This document shows positions 43,053 through 52,446 of a stretch of DNA of 64,000 nt, in pieces. Below the pieces are notes generated by a model. The model saw only the letters and a program-made list of their open reading frames with translations. It had not been told where the DNA came from and made no database searches. The number at the start of each line of letters is the position of its first letter. Within the stretch, counting starts at the first letter, position 1. The position numbers were made by a program, and so were the translations under genes. Origin of the DNA: CAKZNE01 sp964485405 (GTDB lineage Bacteria; Bacteroidota; Bacteroidia; Flavobacteriales; Schleiferiaceae); NCBI GenBank assembly GCA_964485405.1, contig CAZAJG010000011.1:1-64000 (forward strand), written 5' to 3'.

Positions 43053-44133
43053 TTATATCTTTAATCACTTCTTTAGTTTGTATTCCCTCCATTTCTTTCT
43101 CAGGGGTAAGCACCACTCTATGACTCAAAACTGGATATGTAGCTTGTCTAATATCATCTGGAGTGATAAAATCTCGTCCTTTTATGGCGGCTAAGGCTTT
43201 AGATGCATTCAGTATTCCTATAGAGGCTCTTGGCGATGCCCCTAGATAGAGCTGTGCATTTTCACGCGTATTGCCTACTAACGATGCTATGTACTTCAGC
43301 AAATTAGGCTCAACTCGAACTTTTTGAACCAGAGTGCGTAGCTTTTTAAGCTCTTTTGTACTAATAATCTTTTCTACATCATCGAATTGGTTTTTAATGC
43401 GTTGATCAGAAACACCTTGTAAAATTTCAATTTCCTCCTCCAAGCTTGGGTAATCTACATCTATCTTAAAAAGGAAACGGTCCAATTGCGCTTCAGGGAG
43501 TTTGTATGTTCCTTCATGCTCCACTGGGTTTTGAGTGGCTAAAACAATAAAAGGAAATTCCAAGGGATAGCTTACACCGTCTACCGTAACTTGATTCTCT
43601 TCCATACATTCAAAAAGAGCCGCTTGGGTTTTTGCGGGTGCACGATTGATTTCGTCAATAAGCACCACACCGCTAAAAATCGGACCTTTTCTAAACTCAA
43701 AAGAGGAATCTTTCATGTTAAAGATATTCGTACCCGTAACATCTGAAGGCATTAAATCCGGTGTAAATTGAATACGAGAAAAAGGGGCATCTAGTACTTT
43801 AGATATGAGCTTAGCTGTATAAGTTTTAGCAATACCCGGAACACCTTCTATAAGCAGATGTCCGCCCGAAAGTATTCCTGCTAATATGAGCTCCACCAAC
43901 TCACTTTGACCAACTAGTTTTTTGCCGATTTCGCGCTTAACCAAATGCACCATATTCGCTAATGGAGCTAGGTCGTTCTGCATGGGTAAGTCTATAGGAG
44001 GAGTTTCCTCTGCATTTTGAGCCGCAGCTTGATCAACAGAAGGAGAATCTTCGTTACGCTCCTCTGTTGCATTATTTTCAGGCGCTTTGGGTTGTTCGTT
44101 CGCCTCTGGTGGTAAGGATTGATTTTCGTCCAT
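43027..44133 (-). CDS. moxR: MoxR-family AAA+ ATPase
   Basis: 368 residues. The first ~55 are acidic and low complexity (N-A-T-E-E-R-N-E-D-S). The AAA+ core has Walker A G-V-P-G-I-A-K-T-Y-T near 100, Walker B V-V-L-I-D-E-I-N-R-A near 155-164, sensor V-L-A-T-Q-N-P-V-E-H-E-G-T-Y near 195-210, and Y-L-G-A-S-P-R-A near 300. A chaperone-like ATPase acting with the vWA/DUF58 protein encoded next. The Asp/Glu/Asn/Pro-rich N-terminal extension is longer than usual. Confidence 0.93.
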   Translation of the reverse strand: MDENQSLPPEANEQPKAPENNATEERNEDSPSVDQAAAQNAEETPPIDLPMQNDLAPLANMVHLVKREIGKKLVGQSELVELILAGILSGGHLLIEGVPGIAKTYTAKLISKVLDAPFSRIQFTPDLMPSDVTGTNIFNMKDSSFEFRKGPIFSGVVLIDEINRAPAKTQAALFECMEENQVTVDGVSYPLEFPFIVLATQNPVEHEGTYKLPEAQLDRFLFKIDVDYPSLEEEIEILQGVSDQRIKNQFDDVEKIISTKELKKLRTLVQKVRVEPNLLKYIASLVGNTRENAQLYLGASPRASIGILNASKALAAIKGRDFITPDDIRQATYPVLSHRVVLTPEKEMEGIQTKEVIKDIIEQIEVPR

Positions 44134-44139
44134 TTGAGT

Positions 44140-45417
44140 TTACTTTTTAAAATGTTGTAAAAGCGCACAAAATTTCAAGAATTCTTCTTGAGTTATTTCA
44201 TGCCTGGCCTTGATGTAAAAATATTGTAGAAAGAGCCGTTTAATTACTTTTTCGGCTATTCCTGTTTTAAGATGTAGTCTTTTATAAAAATCATCGTTCA
44301 CAACAGTAGAGTCGAGATTATACTCTTGGCGGATATGAGCCAAAAAATAGTTCATCTTTTTTAAAGCTACATCCCTATGGTTGTTGTGCATGAGATACAG
44401 ATTTCCCAATGTCTCCGTAAATTTTAAACTCATGTTCTGAGGTGAGTTGATCACTGGGATAATGCGTTGCTTTCTTCTAATCTGAAAAAGCATGAATAAG
44501 AATATGGAAAAGAGCAAGGTATAAAAGGCCCAACTCAAAGCTTTGTTGGAATGTATGAAACTCAGTATAGAAGGTGTGTTTCTATTAGTAGATTGGGAGT
44601 CGTGAATGAATGAAAAATAATAGCTGTCTTCAACAGGCAATTGCTTTAGAATGGTTTCGGTTACTGCTGTACCTCTCTTTAAAAGATTATAGTTGGCGAA
44701 AGCAACAGGAAGTGAAAAATAGGTCACCTTTCCTTCGCCAACCGGAATGCTTACACCCACAACATCACCATATTGGTTTTGGGCAATCACTTCGGCATTT
44801 TCTGGTAAAGAATCAATTTTGGTAAAACTGTCAAAAGGCTTTAGCGCTGTAAGTTGGCCGTCTGGTGTTTGAATGGTAAAGAGGCTATCCACATTTTTAT
44901 CATATAAGATAGAAGTGAGTCTAAAATTGACCTCAATGTCTAAGAAATCCTGGATATCTTTTTCCATCTTATCGGCTAAAATAAGCGCATGATTGCCTTG
45001 ATAAATATGCATCCAAAAAGCTCTTTTGCTCTTTGGAGTCATATAGAAGCTTGAATAAAAACCAATTAAATTGAATCTTTTAACCTCATAATCCTCTAAA
45101 GCATATAAGGCATCTTCAATAGAGTCTTCCAAGTAAACTTGAGGTAATTCGCCTCCGAAGTAAGGGTCTGTTTCCGATTGATTTATAAAAGGATAATAAT
45201 GCTCCAGATCTGAAACGATAAGGTTGCGAACGTTTTTCTCCGGGAAAAAGTTCTCCAGCTGCTTTCCAAACACAGAAGCGCCATAGGGTTGTGAGTCGTG
45301 AAAACTATTGGATTGCACCCAACGAAAGGGTTTAGGCTGTGCAGCGGAATATATTATGGCCCCAAAAAGAGTGAGTAAAACAGCAATACCACAAAAAAGA
45401 AGAATTTTCTTTATCAT
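44140..45417 (-). CDS. DUF4350-domain membrane protein
   Basis: 425 residues: N-terminal membrane anchor (I-L-L-F-C-G-I-A-V-L-L-T-L-F), a periplasmic DUF4350 domain with N-S-F-H-D-S-Q-P-Y-G-A-S-V-F near 37-50, and a second membrane helix near 290-310 (A-F-Y-T-L-L-F-S-I-F-L-F-M-L-F), then a soluble tail. The reaction is unknown. Four-base overlap with the upstream gene and six bases to moxR place it in the SpoIIM-DUF58 operon. Confidence 0.82.
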   Translation of the reverse strand: MIKKILLFCGIAVLLTLFGAIIYSAAQPKPFRWVQSNSFHDSQPYGASVFGKQLENFFPEKNVRNLIVSDLEHYYPFINQSETDPYFGGELPQVYLEDSIEDALYALEDYEVKRFNLIGFYSSFYMTPKSKRAFWMHIYQGNHALILADKMEKDIQDFLDIEVNFRLTSILYDKNVDSLFTIQTPDGQLTALKPFDSFTKIDSLPENAEVIAQNQYGDVVGVSIPVGEGKVTYFSLPVAFANYNLLKRGTAVTETILKQLPVEDSYYFSFIHDSQSTNRNTPSILSFIHSNKALSWAFYTLLFSIFLFMLFQIRRKQRIIPVINSPQNMSLKFTETLGNLYLMHNNHRDVALKKMNYFLAHIRQEYNLDSTVVNDDFYKRLHLKTGIAEKVIKRLFLQYFYIKARHEITQEEFLKFCALLQHFKK

Positions 45418-46076
45418 GCGGCTTTGTTCTTTTTGAGTTGAAATAGATGTTGCTGAATCCTTTTGTACAAGGTTTCATTGGCTTCAGCCTCACCATACCA
45501 AACGTATTCATAGATTCGAGTAAGTGCCGAAAAAGGCTTTTGCAACCCTAAAGGTAACTCCATTAAGTATTGATGATTTGTTTTCTCCTTTTCCCATTGA
45601 ATTTCCCCTTTTTTTTGAAGGTTCTGTAGGGCAAGAATAAAAGAGAACCGGATGGCTAATCGATAGTTATTTTCCTTTAGGGCCATTTCCAGCAATGGCA
45701 GATAATTAGTGTTTTCCAATTGTTCTTCGGAGATAAGCCGCACATCGCCTTTATCCGTGGCAACACTTAAAACCGGAGCCCTTGTGTTTTTCACAATCAG
45801 CCAAACTATCAGAATAAGGAGGCCCCCAATAACTATATAACTAACAGAAAAGGTGAAAAGGCGTGCTATAAAGGCTAATATCTGACCAAAAAAACTGAGT
45901 ATAGGGTTGTCTTTGCGCTTTATGGTTTTGTCGTAATCGTAACGGTTAGATTGATTGAGCCTATCTATTTGTTCTTGGTCAAACTCCCTTTTTCCATTGT
46001 TCTTTGCTTCATTAGAGTCGCAAGAAACCAGCAAAAGTTGCAGGATAATAAGTAGCAACGACAGTTTAGCTTTCAA
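45414..46076 (-). CDS. DUF4129-type membrane protein
   Basis: 220 residues starting with a lipoprotein-like signal (L-L-L-V-S-C-D at 15-21), one membrane helix near 80-105 (I-V-I-G-G-L-L-I-L-I-V-W-L-I-V), and a C-terminal helical part with N-N-Y-R-L-A-I-R-F-S and Y-E-Y-V-W-Y-G-E typical of DUF4129. In other bacteria DUF4129 domains are fused to transglutaminases; here the domain stands alone within the MoxR operon. Confidence 0.75.
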   Translation of the reverse strand: MKAKLSLLLIILQLLLVSCDSNEAKNNGKREFDQEQIDRLNQSNRYDYDKTIKRKDNPILSFFGQILAFIARLFTFSVSYIVIGGLLILIVWLIVKNTRAPVLSVATDKGDVRLISEEQLENTNYLPLLEMALKENNYRLAIRFSFILALQNLQKKGEIQWEKEKTNHQYLMELPLGLQKPFSALTRIYEYVWYGEAEANETLYKRIQQHLFQLKKNKAA

Positions 46077-47031
46077 GGAATCGTTTTTTTAGGAGTTGAT
46101 GAGGGTAATACACAAAGTACCATACGATAAAGAGAAAAGACGCACCAATGATACCTGCTCTGAAAAACAAAGGAGATTCTGTTAAGCGCGTAATGAAGCT
46201 TTCTAAAAATCCGGCTAGTATGATAAGAGGCACAATACCTACACTCATTTTTAAGGCTTGTTTACCTCCTTTAATCAACGAATTTTTTCGAGGCAAAGTT
46301 CCCGGAAACAATAGGCTGTTGCCCAAAGTAATTCCTGCAGCCCCCGCCATAACAATGCAAGAAATTTCTATTGTTCCATGAATCCATATGGTAAGAAAGG
46401 AATCCCAAAAAAGACCTTTTTGCAAAAAGAAGTATTGGAAACAGCCAAGCATTACACCATTTACAAATAGAAAATAGTAGGTGCCTAAACTAAACAGTAT
46501 ACCCGCTATGAGTGTATAAGAGGCCACACGAATATTGTTGGTAGTGATGCCTAAAAACATTCCATGAGAATTAGAATCCTTGTAAACGGCCATGGGGTCG
46601 CCTTCTTCGATGTTTTTCAAGGTCATATCCACATACTCATCTCCAAGCACCACTCTAGCAAACGTATCGTCATAATGGGTAGATACAACACCGATAATTA
46701 CGGCCAAAAGGAAAAAGCTGAATGCGTAAATTAGCTTTCTTTGGTTTCTGCCCATGGCAATGGGTACTTCATACCTCCAAAAGGAGAGTAAACGAGACCA
46801 TTTTTCTCTTTTTTTCCGATTGATTTTTTGGTAGATACCAGCGGTTAAAAGATTCAAATATCTTGTAGCAATACTTTTAGGATAAAAAGTTCTGGAATAG
46901 CTGAGGTCATCGGTTAATTCTACAAAAAGATCAGCAGATTCATCCGGGTGTAACTGGCTCTTTTTATCGAGTATCTGCTCTACCTTTCTCCACTTTTTTT
47001 CATTCTTAGCTAAAAATGACGCTTCTCTCAT
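46066..47031 (-). CDS. SpoIIM-family (DUF95) membrane protein
   Basis: 321 residues with about five membrane helices and the SpoIIM pattern F-L-G-I-T-T-N-N-I-R-V-A and W-I-H-G-T-I-E-I-S-C-I-V-M-A-G-A-A-G in the second half. The cell is not a spore former, so this is the general membrane family rather than the sporulation protein. It is the first gene of the minus-strand operon; the RDD gene lies divergently upstream, an arrangement common in Bacteroidota. Confidence 0.88.
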   Translation of the reverse strand: MREASFLAKNEKKWRKVEQILDKKSQLHPDESADLFVELTDDLSYSRTFYPKSIATRYLNLLTAGIYQKINRKKREKWSRLLSFWRYEVPIAMGRNQRKLIYAFSFFLLAVIIGVVSTHYDDTFARVVLGDEYVDMTLKNIEEGDPMAVYKDSNSHGMFLGITTNNIRVASYTLIAGILFSLGTYYFLFVNGVMLGCFQYFFLQKGLFWDSFLTIWIHGTIEISCIVMAGAAGITLGNSLLFPGTLPRKNSLIKGGKQALKMSVGIVPLIILAGFLESFITRLTESPLFFRAGIIGASFLFIVWYFVYYPHQLLKKRFLES

Positions 47032-47067
47032 TGAGTTGATTATCTTGGCCGTTATATTACAAGTTTT

Positions 47068-47892
47068 ATCTCGGAATTAAAAGTACATACAGCCCAAAAC
47101 GTTTTATTAGAATTACCTCTAGCCAATGCAGGACATCGACTCTTTGCGGGTGTTATTGATGTGGTTGTAATGACTCTTTATGTAATCTTAGCCAATATAG
47201 TACTTATTCATCTTTTTAGTGTTCGTCTTTTTGAAGAATTCAGGCTTTTCCCCTTTTTTGTTTTAGCCGTACCGATTACTTTTTATTTGCCTTTGTGCGA
47301 ATACTTTTGGAACGGTAAAACCGTAGGTAAGTACTTTGTAAAAATGCGGGTAATGCATATAGATGGATCGGCTGCTACTTTAGGAGATATTACTTTGAGG
47401 TGGCTATTGCGCACCATTGATATTAAGCTGGGCTTTCTATTCATTTTTTTTATACCCAAAAGCTCCAACTCTGAGGTAGCGGAGTACATTATAGGATTGA
47501 TTTACTTTTTCATGATTTTTCCTATGCCCGTTGTAGGGATACTATTTATGTTGCTAACCAAAAAAAATCAAAGAGTAGGTGATTTGGTAGCGAATACAGT
47601 TGTGGTAAGAAATACCAGACCACTTTCTTTGGATGATACGATCTTAAGAAAAACAGAGGTTAATTACCAGCCGGTTTTTGCCAATGCTTTGGATCTAAGC
47701 GATAGAGATATATACATCATTAAAAATGTATTGGATAGCTACAAGAACACCAAGAATCGTAAAGTGGTTAATGACTTAGCAATAAAGGCCAGAGAAATCC
47801 TAAAGATTAAAGAGAAAATAGAACCTGTAGCATTACTGCAAACCTTGGTTAAGGACTACAATCACCTAGCTAAGAAAAAAGACGAAGTTTAG
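47068..47892 (+). CDS. RDD-family membrane protein with uncertain start
   Basis: The RDD domain needs residues encoded before the first usual start codon: A-Q-N-V-L-L-E-L-P-L-A-N-A-G-H-R-L-F is encoded by about 47086-47139, while the first GTG is at 47161. The frame stays open back to a TGA just before 47035, with only ATT (47056) and ATC (47068) as near-cognate starts. Three or so membrane helices follow (V-V-V-M-T-L-Y-V-I-L-A-N, I-G-L-I-Y-F-F-M-I-F) and K-K-N-Q-R-V-G-D-L-V-A-N-T-V-V closes the domain. The C-terminal 90 residues are soluble. Divergent partner of the SpoIIM-MoxR operon; probably a small-molecule or ion transporter. Confidence 0.8.
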   Translation: MSELKVHTAQNVLLELPLANAGHRLFAGVIDVVVMTLYVILANIVLIHLFSVRLFEEFRLFPFFVLAVPITFYLPLCEYFWNGKTVGKYFVKMRVMHIDGSAATLGDITLRWLLRTIDIKLGFLFIFFIPKSSNSEVAEYIIGLIYFFMIFPMPVVGILFMLLTKKNQRVGDLVANTVVVRNTRPLSLDDTILRKTEVNYQPVFANALDLSDRDIYIIKNVLDSYKNTKNRKVVNDLAIKAREILKIKEKIEPVALLQTLVKDYNHLAKKKDEV

Positions 47893-47893
47893 G

Positions 47894-50323
47894 TTAAGCT
47901 TTTTTTATACGCTGCCAAACCGCAATACCGCTTCCAATAGCCATCAAAACACATCCAATCCAAAGCACATTGATCATTGGAAAAACGATCGCTTTCATAA
48001 TGATGAAAGGTTTTTCATTGGGATCAACTTCTGTCCAAGCAGTAATCTTAAATCTTTTACTATTTGTGTCCTCTCTATCTATATCCGATAATCGGAACTT
48101 GAATTTTTGGGCTTCCAGAATAGCATCTTCATGCGATAAGGAGTTTCCTTCTAAAAGGTAAACGGGACGTGCAACGTACTCTTCTCCTAAAACATTAATG
48201 ATTCTCAGTTTAGCGGTTAATCGCAAACGGGCTAATTCTTGGGTTTCTTGGTTAAAAGCAACCTTTACTTTCACACTATCCATAATCACAAAATGACGCT
48301 GATAGATGGCGGTATCTCCTTCTTGCATCATAATTTCCATCTCACTAGCATAACCGTCACCGGTTTGAGGATCTAAATAAGAGGAGTAAGTTACGTGTGT
48401 ATAAATATCCTTTTCCCAAAAGTGTTCCGTATCTGGATTGGGCGTAGGGCCCATATTGTCAGACATCTGTAGGAATGGACTTAAATCAAACTCTTTCTGT
48501 AAACCGTTTTCTGTTTTACTGTAATAACTCACATCGTAAAACTGCTTGTCCTTCTCCTCACGCATCCCATTGAATACAATTTGGTAATTGGAAAGTGCCG
48601 TGGTGTCTCCTAATTCTAGAAGGGCATTTTCACTAGAGGGTAAGTCCTCCGAAAGGAAAACATTGGTATTGCTTATAATTTCTTTTTTAGCATTAGAAAG
48701 TAAAGACCCTACCATAACGAGAGCAAAACCTACATGTGCTATAGAACTGCCACTTAATTTAAAGTTTCCTTTGCCTACAATAAGCCAATAATCAAGGTTG
48801 CTAATAGCTGCAAAAAGACCTGTAAATAAGAGGGTTAAATAAAGTGGCTGTTTCCAAAAATCAAAAGCATAAGCTACCGCTAGCGTGGCTACTACAGAAA
48901 TGATAACCGAACGCGTAATTCGCTTCCAAAATAACTTGGATGACGTTTTTTTATAATTCAGGAATTGAGCAAATCCAATTAAAAAGGTGATCACAATGGA
49001 AAATGGAATCTGCCATAAATTGTAGTGCTGAATGGCATCCAAAGGCGGAGCCATTTTCTCTGAACGCATCGGAACTAATCCATCTGGACCAATAAGTGCG
49101 TTGATAACCGGAATGGAGGTGCTGAATATAATTTGGAAGGCGGAGATCATTAAGACTAAACTTCCAATAAACATCCAGAACTCTCTGGAGCTCAATTCAT
49201 CATCCGTTTTACTTTTTGGCAAATGCTTCCATCTAGCAAAAAACAGTCCATAAGAAATAACGGTGAAAAACAACAGATAAATGAGCAGTTGGCCGCTTAG
49301 GCCAAGATCAACAAAGGCATGAACCGAGGTGTCTCCTAATATTCCGCTTCGGGTAAGAAAGGTGGAATATAGAACCAACATAAAGGTGAAAATGGTCATG
49401 AAGAAGGCTGCAGATAAGCCTGTTTTCCTGTTGCGATACATCAATAGCAAGTGTGCACTACCCACCATGGTAAGCCAAGGCACAAGAGAGGAATTTTCTA
49501 CGGGATCCCATGCCCAGAAACCACCAAAACTAAGTGCTTCATAAGCCCAAGCACCACCCATTAAAATTCCTGTACCAAATATCATTACACTGAAATAAGC
49601 CCACGGAATAGCCGGTTTTACCCAATTGCTATAATCTCTTGTAAATAGCGCACCCATGGCTAATGCAAAAGGAGGTAGGGCAGAAGCAAAACCTAAAAAC
49701 AAGGTAGGCGGGTGGATGGTCATCCAATAGTTTTGCAATAGCGGATTTAAACCACTACCGTCCATGAAAATGGGGAATTTATTGAGATAATCAAGAACTT
49801 CAGTCCAGGGTAAACCAATGTTTTCTCGTGCATTCCGCATCAATACAAATGGACTGCTTCCAATATTAACATCGCCAATATAAATGCCGAGGATCATAGA
49901 GGCTAAGAAGGCCTGTACAAGAGAAAAGGTGATCATAGAGGCGGCTTCCAGTTTTTTGGAAGTGTACATTAGAATTAGACCCAATACCGCATGCCAGAAC
50001 ATCCACAGGATAAAGCTTCCTTCTTGACCTTCCCAAAAGGCGCTAAAAATGTATCTACCAGGAAGATCTAAAGAGGAGTGTTTCCAAATATAATCGTACT
50101 CAAAATAATGATTGAGCATGAGGTAAAATAGAGTACCAACAATAGCGAAAACACCAAAAGCATGTGCTAGAAAGGAATAACGAGCAATCCTTTTATATCC
50201 ACTTTCTTGTGTTCGATGATATAAGAAGTAAGAAACAGCGCTGATAATAGCAGCGGCAAATGATAGACTTACAAAAAAGCGCCCAGCCAAGCCGGGGAGC
50301 ACGTGTTCTCCTATGTATTCCAT
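47894..50323 (-). CDS. ccmF: CcmF/CcsA-type cytochrome c haem lyase subunit
   Basis: 809 residues, about fifteen membrane helices. The haem-handling WWD segment G-G-F-W-A-W-D-P-V-E-N-S-S-L-V-P-W-L is near 265-282 and W-E-G-Q-E-G-S-F-I-L-W near 95-105. Other CcmF features include N-Y-W-M-T-I-H-P-P-T-L-F-L-G. The C-terminal soluble part carries a periplasmic domain before the last helix. It receives haem from CcmE and attaches it to apocytochrome c. One base from ccmE, last gene of the ccmBCDEF run. Confidence 0.93.
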   Translation of the reverse strand: MEYIGEHVLPGLAGRFFVSLSFAAAIISAVSYFLYHRTQESGYKRIARYSFLAHAFGVFAIVGTLFYLMLNHYFEYDYIWKHSSLDLPGRYIFSAFWEGQEGSFILWMFWHAVLGLILMYTSKKLEAASMITFSLVQAFLASMILGIYIGDVNIGSSPFVLMRNARENIGLPWTEVLDYLNKFPIFMDGSGLNPLLQNYWMTIHPPTLFLGFASALPPFALAMGALFTRDYSNWVKPAIPWAYFSVMIFGTGILMGGAWAYEALSFGGFWAWDPVENSSLVPWLTMVGSAHLLLMYRNRKTGLSAAFFMTIFTFMLVLYSTFLTRSGILGDTSVHAFVDLGLSGQLLIYLLFFTVISYGLFFARWKHLPKSKTDDELSSREFWMFIGSLVLMISAFQIIFSTSIPVINALIGPDGLVPMRSEKMAPPLDAIQHYNLWQIPFSIVITFLIGFAQFLNYKKTSSKLFWKRITRSVIISVVATLAVAYAFDFWKQPLYLTLLFTGLFAAISNLDYWLIVGKGNFKLSGSSIAHVGFALVMVGSLLSNAKKEIISNTNVFLSEDLPSSENALLELGDTTALSNYQIVFNGMREEKDKQFYDVSYYSKTENGLQKEFDLSPFLQMSDNMGPTPNPDTEHFWEKDIYTHVTYSSYLDPQTGDGYASEMEIMMQEGDTAIYQRHFVIMDSVKVKVAFNQETQELARLRLTAKLRIINVLGEEYVARPVYLLEGNSLSHEDAILEAQKFKFRLSDIDREDTNSKRFKITAWTEVDPNEKPFIIMKAIVFPMINVLWIGCVLMAIGSGIAVWQRIKKA

Positions 50324-50719
50324 TTATTCGTAAGTTTCGTAACCGCTTATTTCGTTTGTTTCATTGTATTTGGAAGGGCACTTCATCAATATTTCTTCCG
50401 CTATAAAAACACTGTCGTTTACAAATCCTTTCATCGTAATTTCCTCACTTCTTTCAAAATCTTGAGGTTTGGGTTGATGATAGTTTACGGTGTGTTTTTC
50501 TCCATCCTTATCAATAGCACCAAAAGTGAATACTCCAGCGCGCGCGTCAAAGTGCATGCTAGCCTCTTCATCTAAGTAGCCGATTACGGTATATTTTGTT
50601 TTAGGATTGGCTTTTGCTTCTGCAAACCCTACATAAGTTGATGCATCATTGATGGTTACCATAATGGCTCCAATGGCTAAAGCAATAACTATGATGATGG
50701 CGATGTGTGTTCTTTTCAT
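50324..50719 (-). CDS. ccmE: CcmE haem chaperone, CxxxY variant
   Basis: 131 residues: membrane anchor at 5-22, then the OB-fold periplasmic domain (Y-T-V-I-G-Y-L-D, H-F-D-A-R-A, G-F-V-N-D-S-V-F-I-A-E-E-I-L). The haem-binding residue of classical CcmE is His in H-x-x-x-Y. Here the aligned segment is K-C-P-S-K-Y (C114, Y118), so cysteine replaces histidine. A CxxxY class is known in archaea and a minority of bacteria with shortened Ccm systems. Start ATG overlaps ccmD by four bases. Confidence 0.9.
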   Translation of the reverse strand: MKRTHIAIIIVIALAIGAIMVTINDASTYVGFAEAKANPKTKYTVIGYLDEEASMHFDARAGVFTFGAIDKDGEKHTVNYHQPKPQDFERSEEITMKGFVNDSVFIAEEILMKCPSKYNETNEISGYETYE

Positions 50720-50937
50720 TTCTCAGAATCTTTTTCCAGTTTTCCAATTTTCCTATCTATACTCACCAAGTAGATGGTTATTACTGCGAAAATTATGGCT
50801 AGGATAGCTACTACAACATATATTTTTCCATTGCTTCGCATTACATCTGCCATCTCAACCTCAGGTCTTTGTGCAAATAAACCCAAGCTTAAAAACAGCA
50901 TTAAAGCGGTAATGGAATATTTAAGTCTTTTAATCAT
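50716..50937 (-). CDS. ccmD: CcmD-like small membrane protein
   Basis: 73 residues from the ATG at 50937; the longer frame to 50973 lies inside ccmC. One signal-like hydrophobic segment (A-L-M-L-F-L-S-L-G-L-F-A-Q) and one membrane helix (Y-V-V-V-A-I-L-A-I-I-F-A-V-I-T-I-Y-L) with a lysine-rich tail. Size, topology and position between ccmC and ccmE match CcmD, which helps release holo-CcmE. Sequence similarity alone would be weak. Confidence 0.75.
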   Translation of the reverse strand: MIKRLKYSITALMLFLSLGLFAQRPEVEMADVMRSNGKIYVVVAILAIIFAVITIYLVSIDRKIGKLEKDSEK

Positions 50938-50941
50938 CTGA

Positions 50942-51631
50942 TTATTCTTTTCCAAATGAGTTATTGTTTTCAACGTCTTCTTTTTTCCAAAGGAGTTTAT
51001 AGTAACGCACCTTTAAGTTGGTGATCCAAACTCCAACAAGGGTCCAGCCAATAATAGCTGGGTAAAATACAGCGCGCATTCTGCTGTCAAGGTCATAACC
51101 TCCAAAACCAGGATTACCTCCATTACCAGGATGCAAACTATCGGTCATACGTGGTAGTATACCAATAAAAACGAACATCATAACAAAGGCGAAAATATTA
51201 TAAACCGCTGCTAAACGACCTTTCTTTTGTTCATCATCAACGGAGCCTCTTAGCACAAAGTAGGCCATGTATATGAGTATGGTAACCGCTGTTCCATTGA
51301 GCTTAGGGTCGTTTACCCAAAAAGCACCCCATGTAAAACGTGCCCATACCATTCCGGTAATAAGACCAGCTGTTGCCAGAACCATTCCAGTAAGCGCAAA
51401 TTCTTTGGCTTTCATGTCTGACTCTTGCGTTTGATCTCTCAGATGTTTAATGCTGTAAACCAAAGAAGTTCCCATTAAAATAATCATCGCAAACCACATG
51501 GGTACGTGGAAGTATAGAGAACGGATGGATTCGTTTAGGATATCCATTTTAGGAACACCTCCTAAAAAACCTTGAATGATGGTGTAAAAAACCAATAATA
51601 CACCCAGAGCTTTCCACCAATGTTTTTTCAT
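50942..51631 (-). CDS. ccmC: CcmC-type haem transfer protein
   Basis: 229 residues, six membrane helices. The WWD-equivalent segment reads T-W-G-A-F-W-V-N-D-P-K-L-N-G near 115-128, with His residues H-V-P-M-W-F-A near 43-49. It loads haem onto CcmE. An asparagine occupies one of the usual tryptophan positions of the W-W-D core. It is ten bases from ccmB and four from ccmD. Confidence 0.9.
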   Translation of the reverse strand: MKKHWWKALGVLLVFYTIIQGFLGGVPKMDILNESIRSLYFHVPMWFAMIILMGTSLVYSIKHLRDQTQESDMKAKEFALTGMVLATAGLITGMVWARFTWGAFWVNDPKLNGTAVTILIYMAYFVLRGSVDDEQKKGRLAAVYNIFAFVMMFVFIGILPRMTDSLHPGNGGNPGFGGYDLDSRMRAVFYPAIIGWTLVGVWITNLKVRYYKLLWKKEDVENNNSFGKE

Positions 51632-51640
51632 TCTAACATT

Positions 51641-52297
51641 TTAATCACGCCAAAGGTAGGCAAATAACATATAGGACAATAGTACTGAAACCAAGGCTAG
51701 CATTAGTAAAATCAATAAAGTAGGCGCATTAACCGACCAAGAAAATCCGGTTACGGCACGAATACTTGTTTTACTCAAAGCCAACACTTGAGGATATAAT
51801 AAGGGGATGCTTAATATGGCGGGTAGTGCTGGGTTATCGCCTGCTTTCGCGGAAATACCAGCAACAAAAGTTAAGATGCCGGCAAAGCCAGCACATCCAA
51901 CCCATAACAATACAATAAAGGCCCATGGGTTATGCACAATATCTCCGAGTAAAAAATTGAAAAGAAGAAAAGTGAATAAACCAATGGTGAAGAGGTATAC
52001 AAAGTTGTAGGCAATTTTACCCAAGATCAAAGCTTGAGGCTTTACTAGCGTAAAGTAGAGGAGGAATCTTTTGTCTGCTTCGTTTTGAAAGCTCCTAAAA
52101 GCAGCTTGAATAGCCGCAAAAACAAGAACAATCCAAAAAAGAGCATTCCAAGTTTCTGGGGTTATGGTGTTGTTAAATACCAAATAACCCAAGTAGGTGG
52201 TAGTAAGCACATAAAGTAAAACGGAGAGCACACTTTGACGTTTGCGCCACTCTAGTTTAAAATTCAACTTTATGATTTCACTGATTTGCAGAAGCAT
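51641..52297 (-). CDS. ccmB: CcmB haem exporter permease
   Basis: 218 residues, six membrane helices. Conserved starts: L-N-F-K-L-E-W-R-K-R at 11-20, F-R-S-F-Q-N-E-A-D-K-R-F near 68-79, and S-I-P-L-L-Y-P-Q near 162-170. It is the permease partner of ATPase CcmA, which releases haem from CcmC-CcmE. CcmA is not adjacent and not in the window. First gene of the operon; the promoter must lie in 52298-52446. Confidence 0.9.
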   Translation of the reverse strand: MLLQISEIIKLNFKLEWRKRQSVLSVLLYVLTTTYLGYLVFNNTITPETWNALFWIVLVFAAIQAAFRSFQNEADKRFLLYFTLVKPQALILGKIAYNFVYLFTIGLFTFLLFNFLLGDIVHNPWAFIVLLWVGCAGFAGILTFVAGISAKAGDNPALPAILSIPLLYPQVLALSKTSIRAVTGFSWSVNAPTLLILLMLALVSVLLSYMLFAYLWRD

Positions 52298-52446
52298 CTG
52301 ACAAAAATAGTTCAGGAAGGGAGGTCTACCATTCCTTACAATCGATCTATTTTAATTTAGAATCGTTAAAAACAATGAAGGATTACGAACTTTAAGCGCG
52401 AAATGAGATTACCTTTATTCACGATTTACTGTCATAATTTGATATC

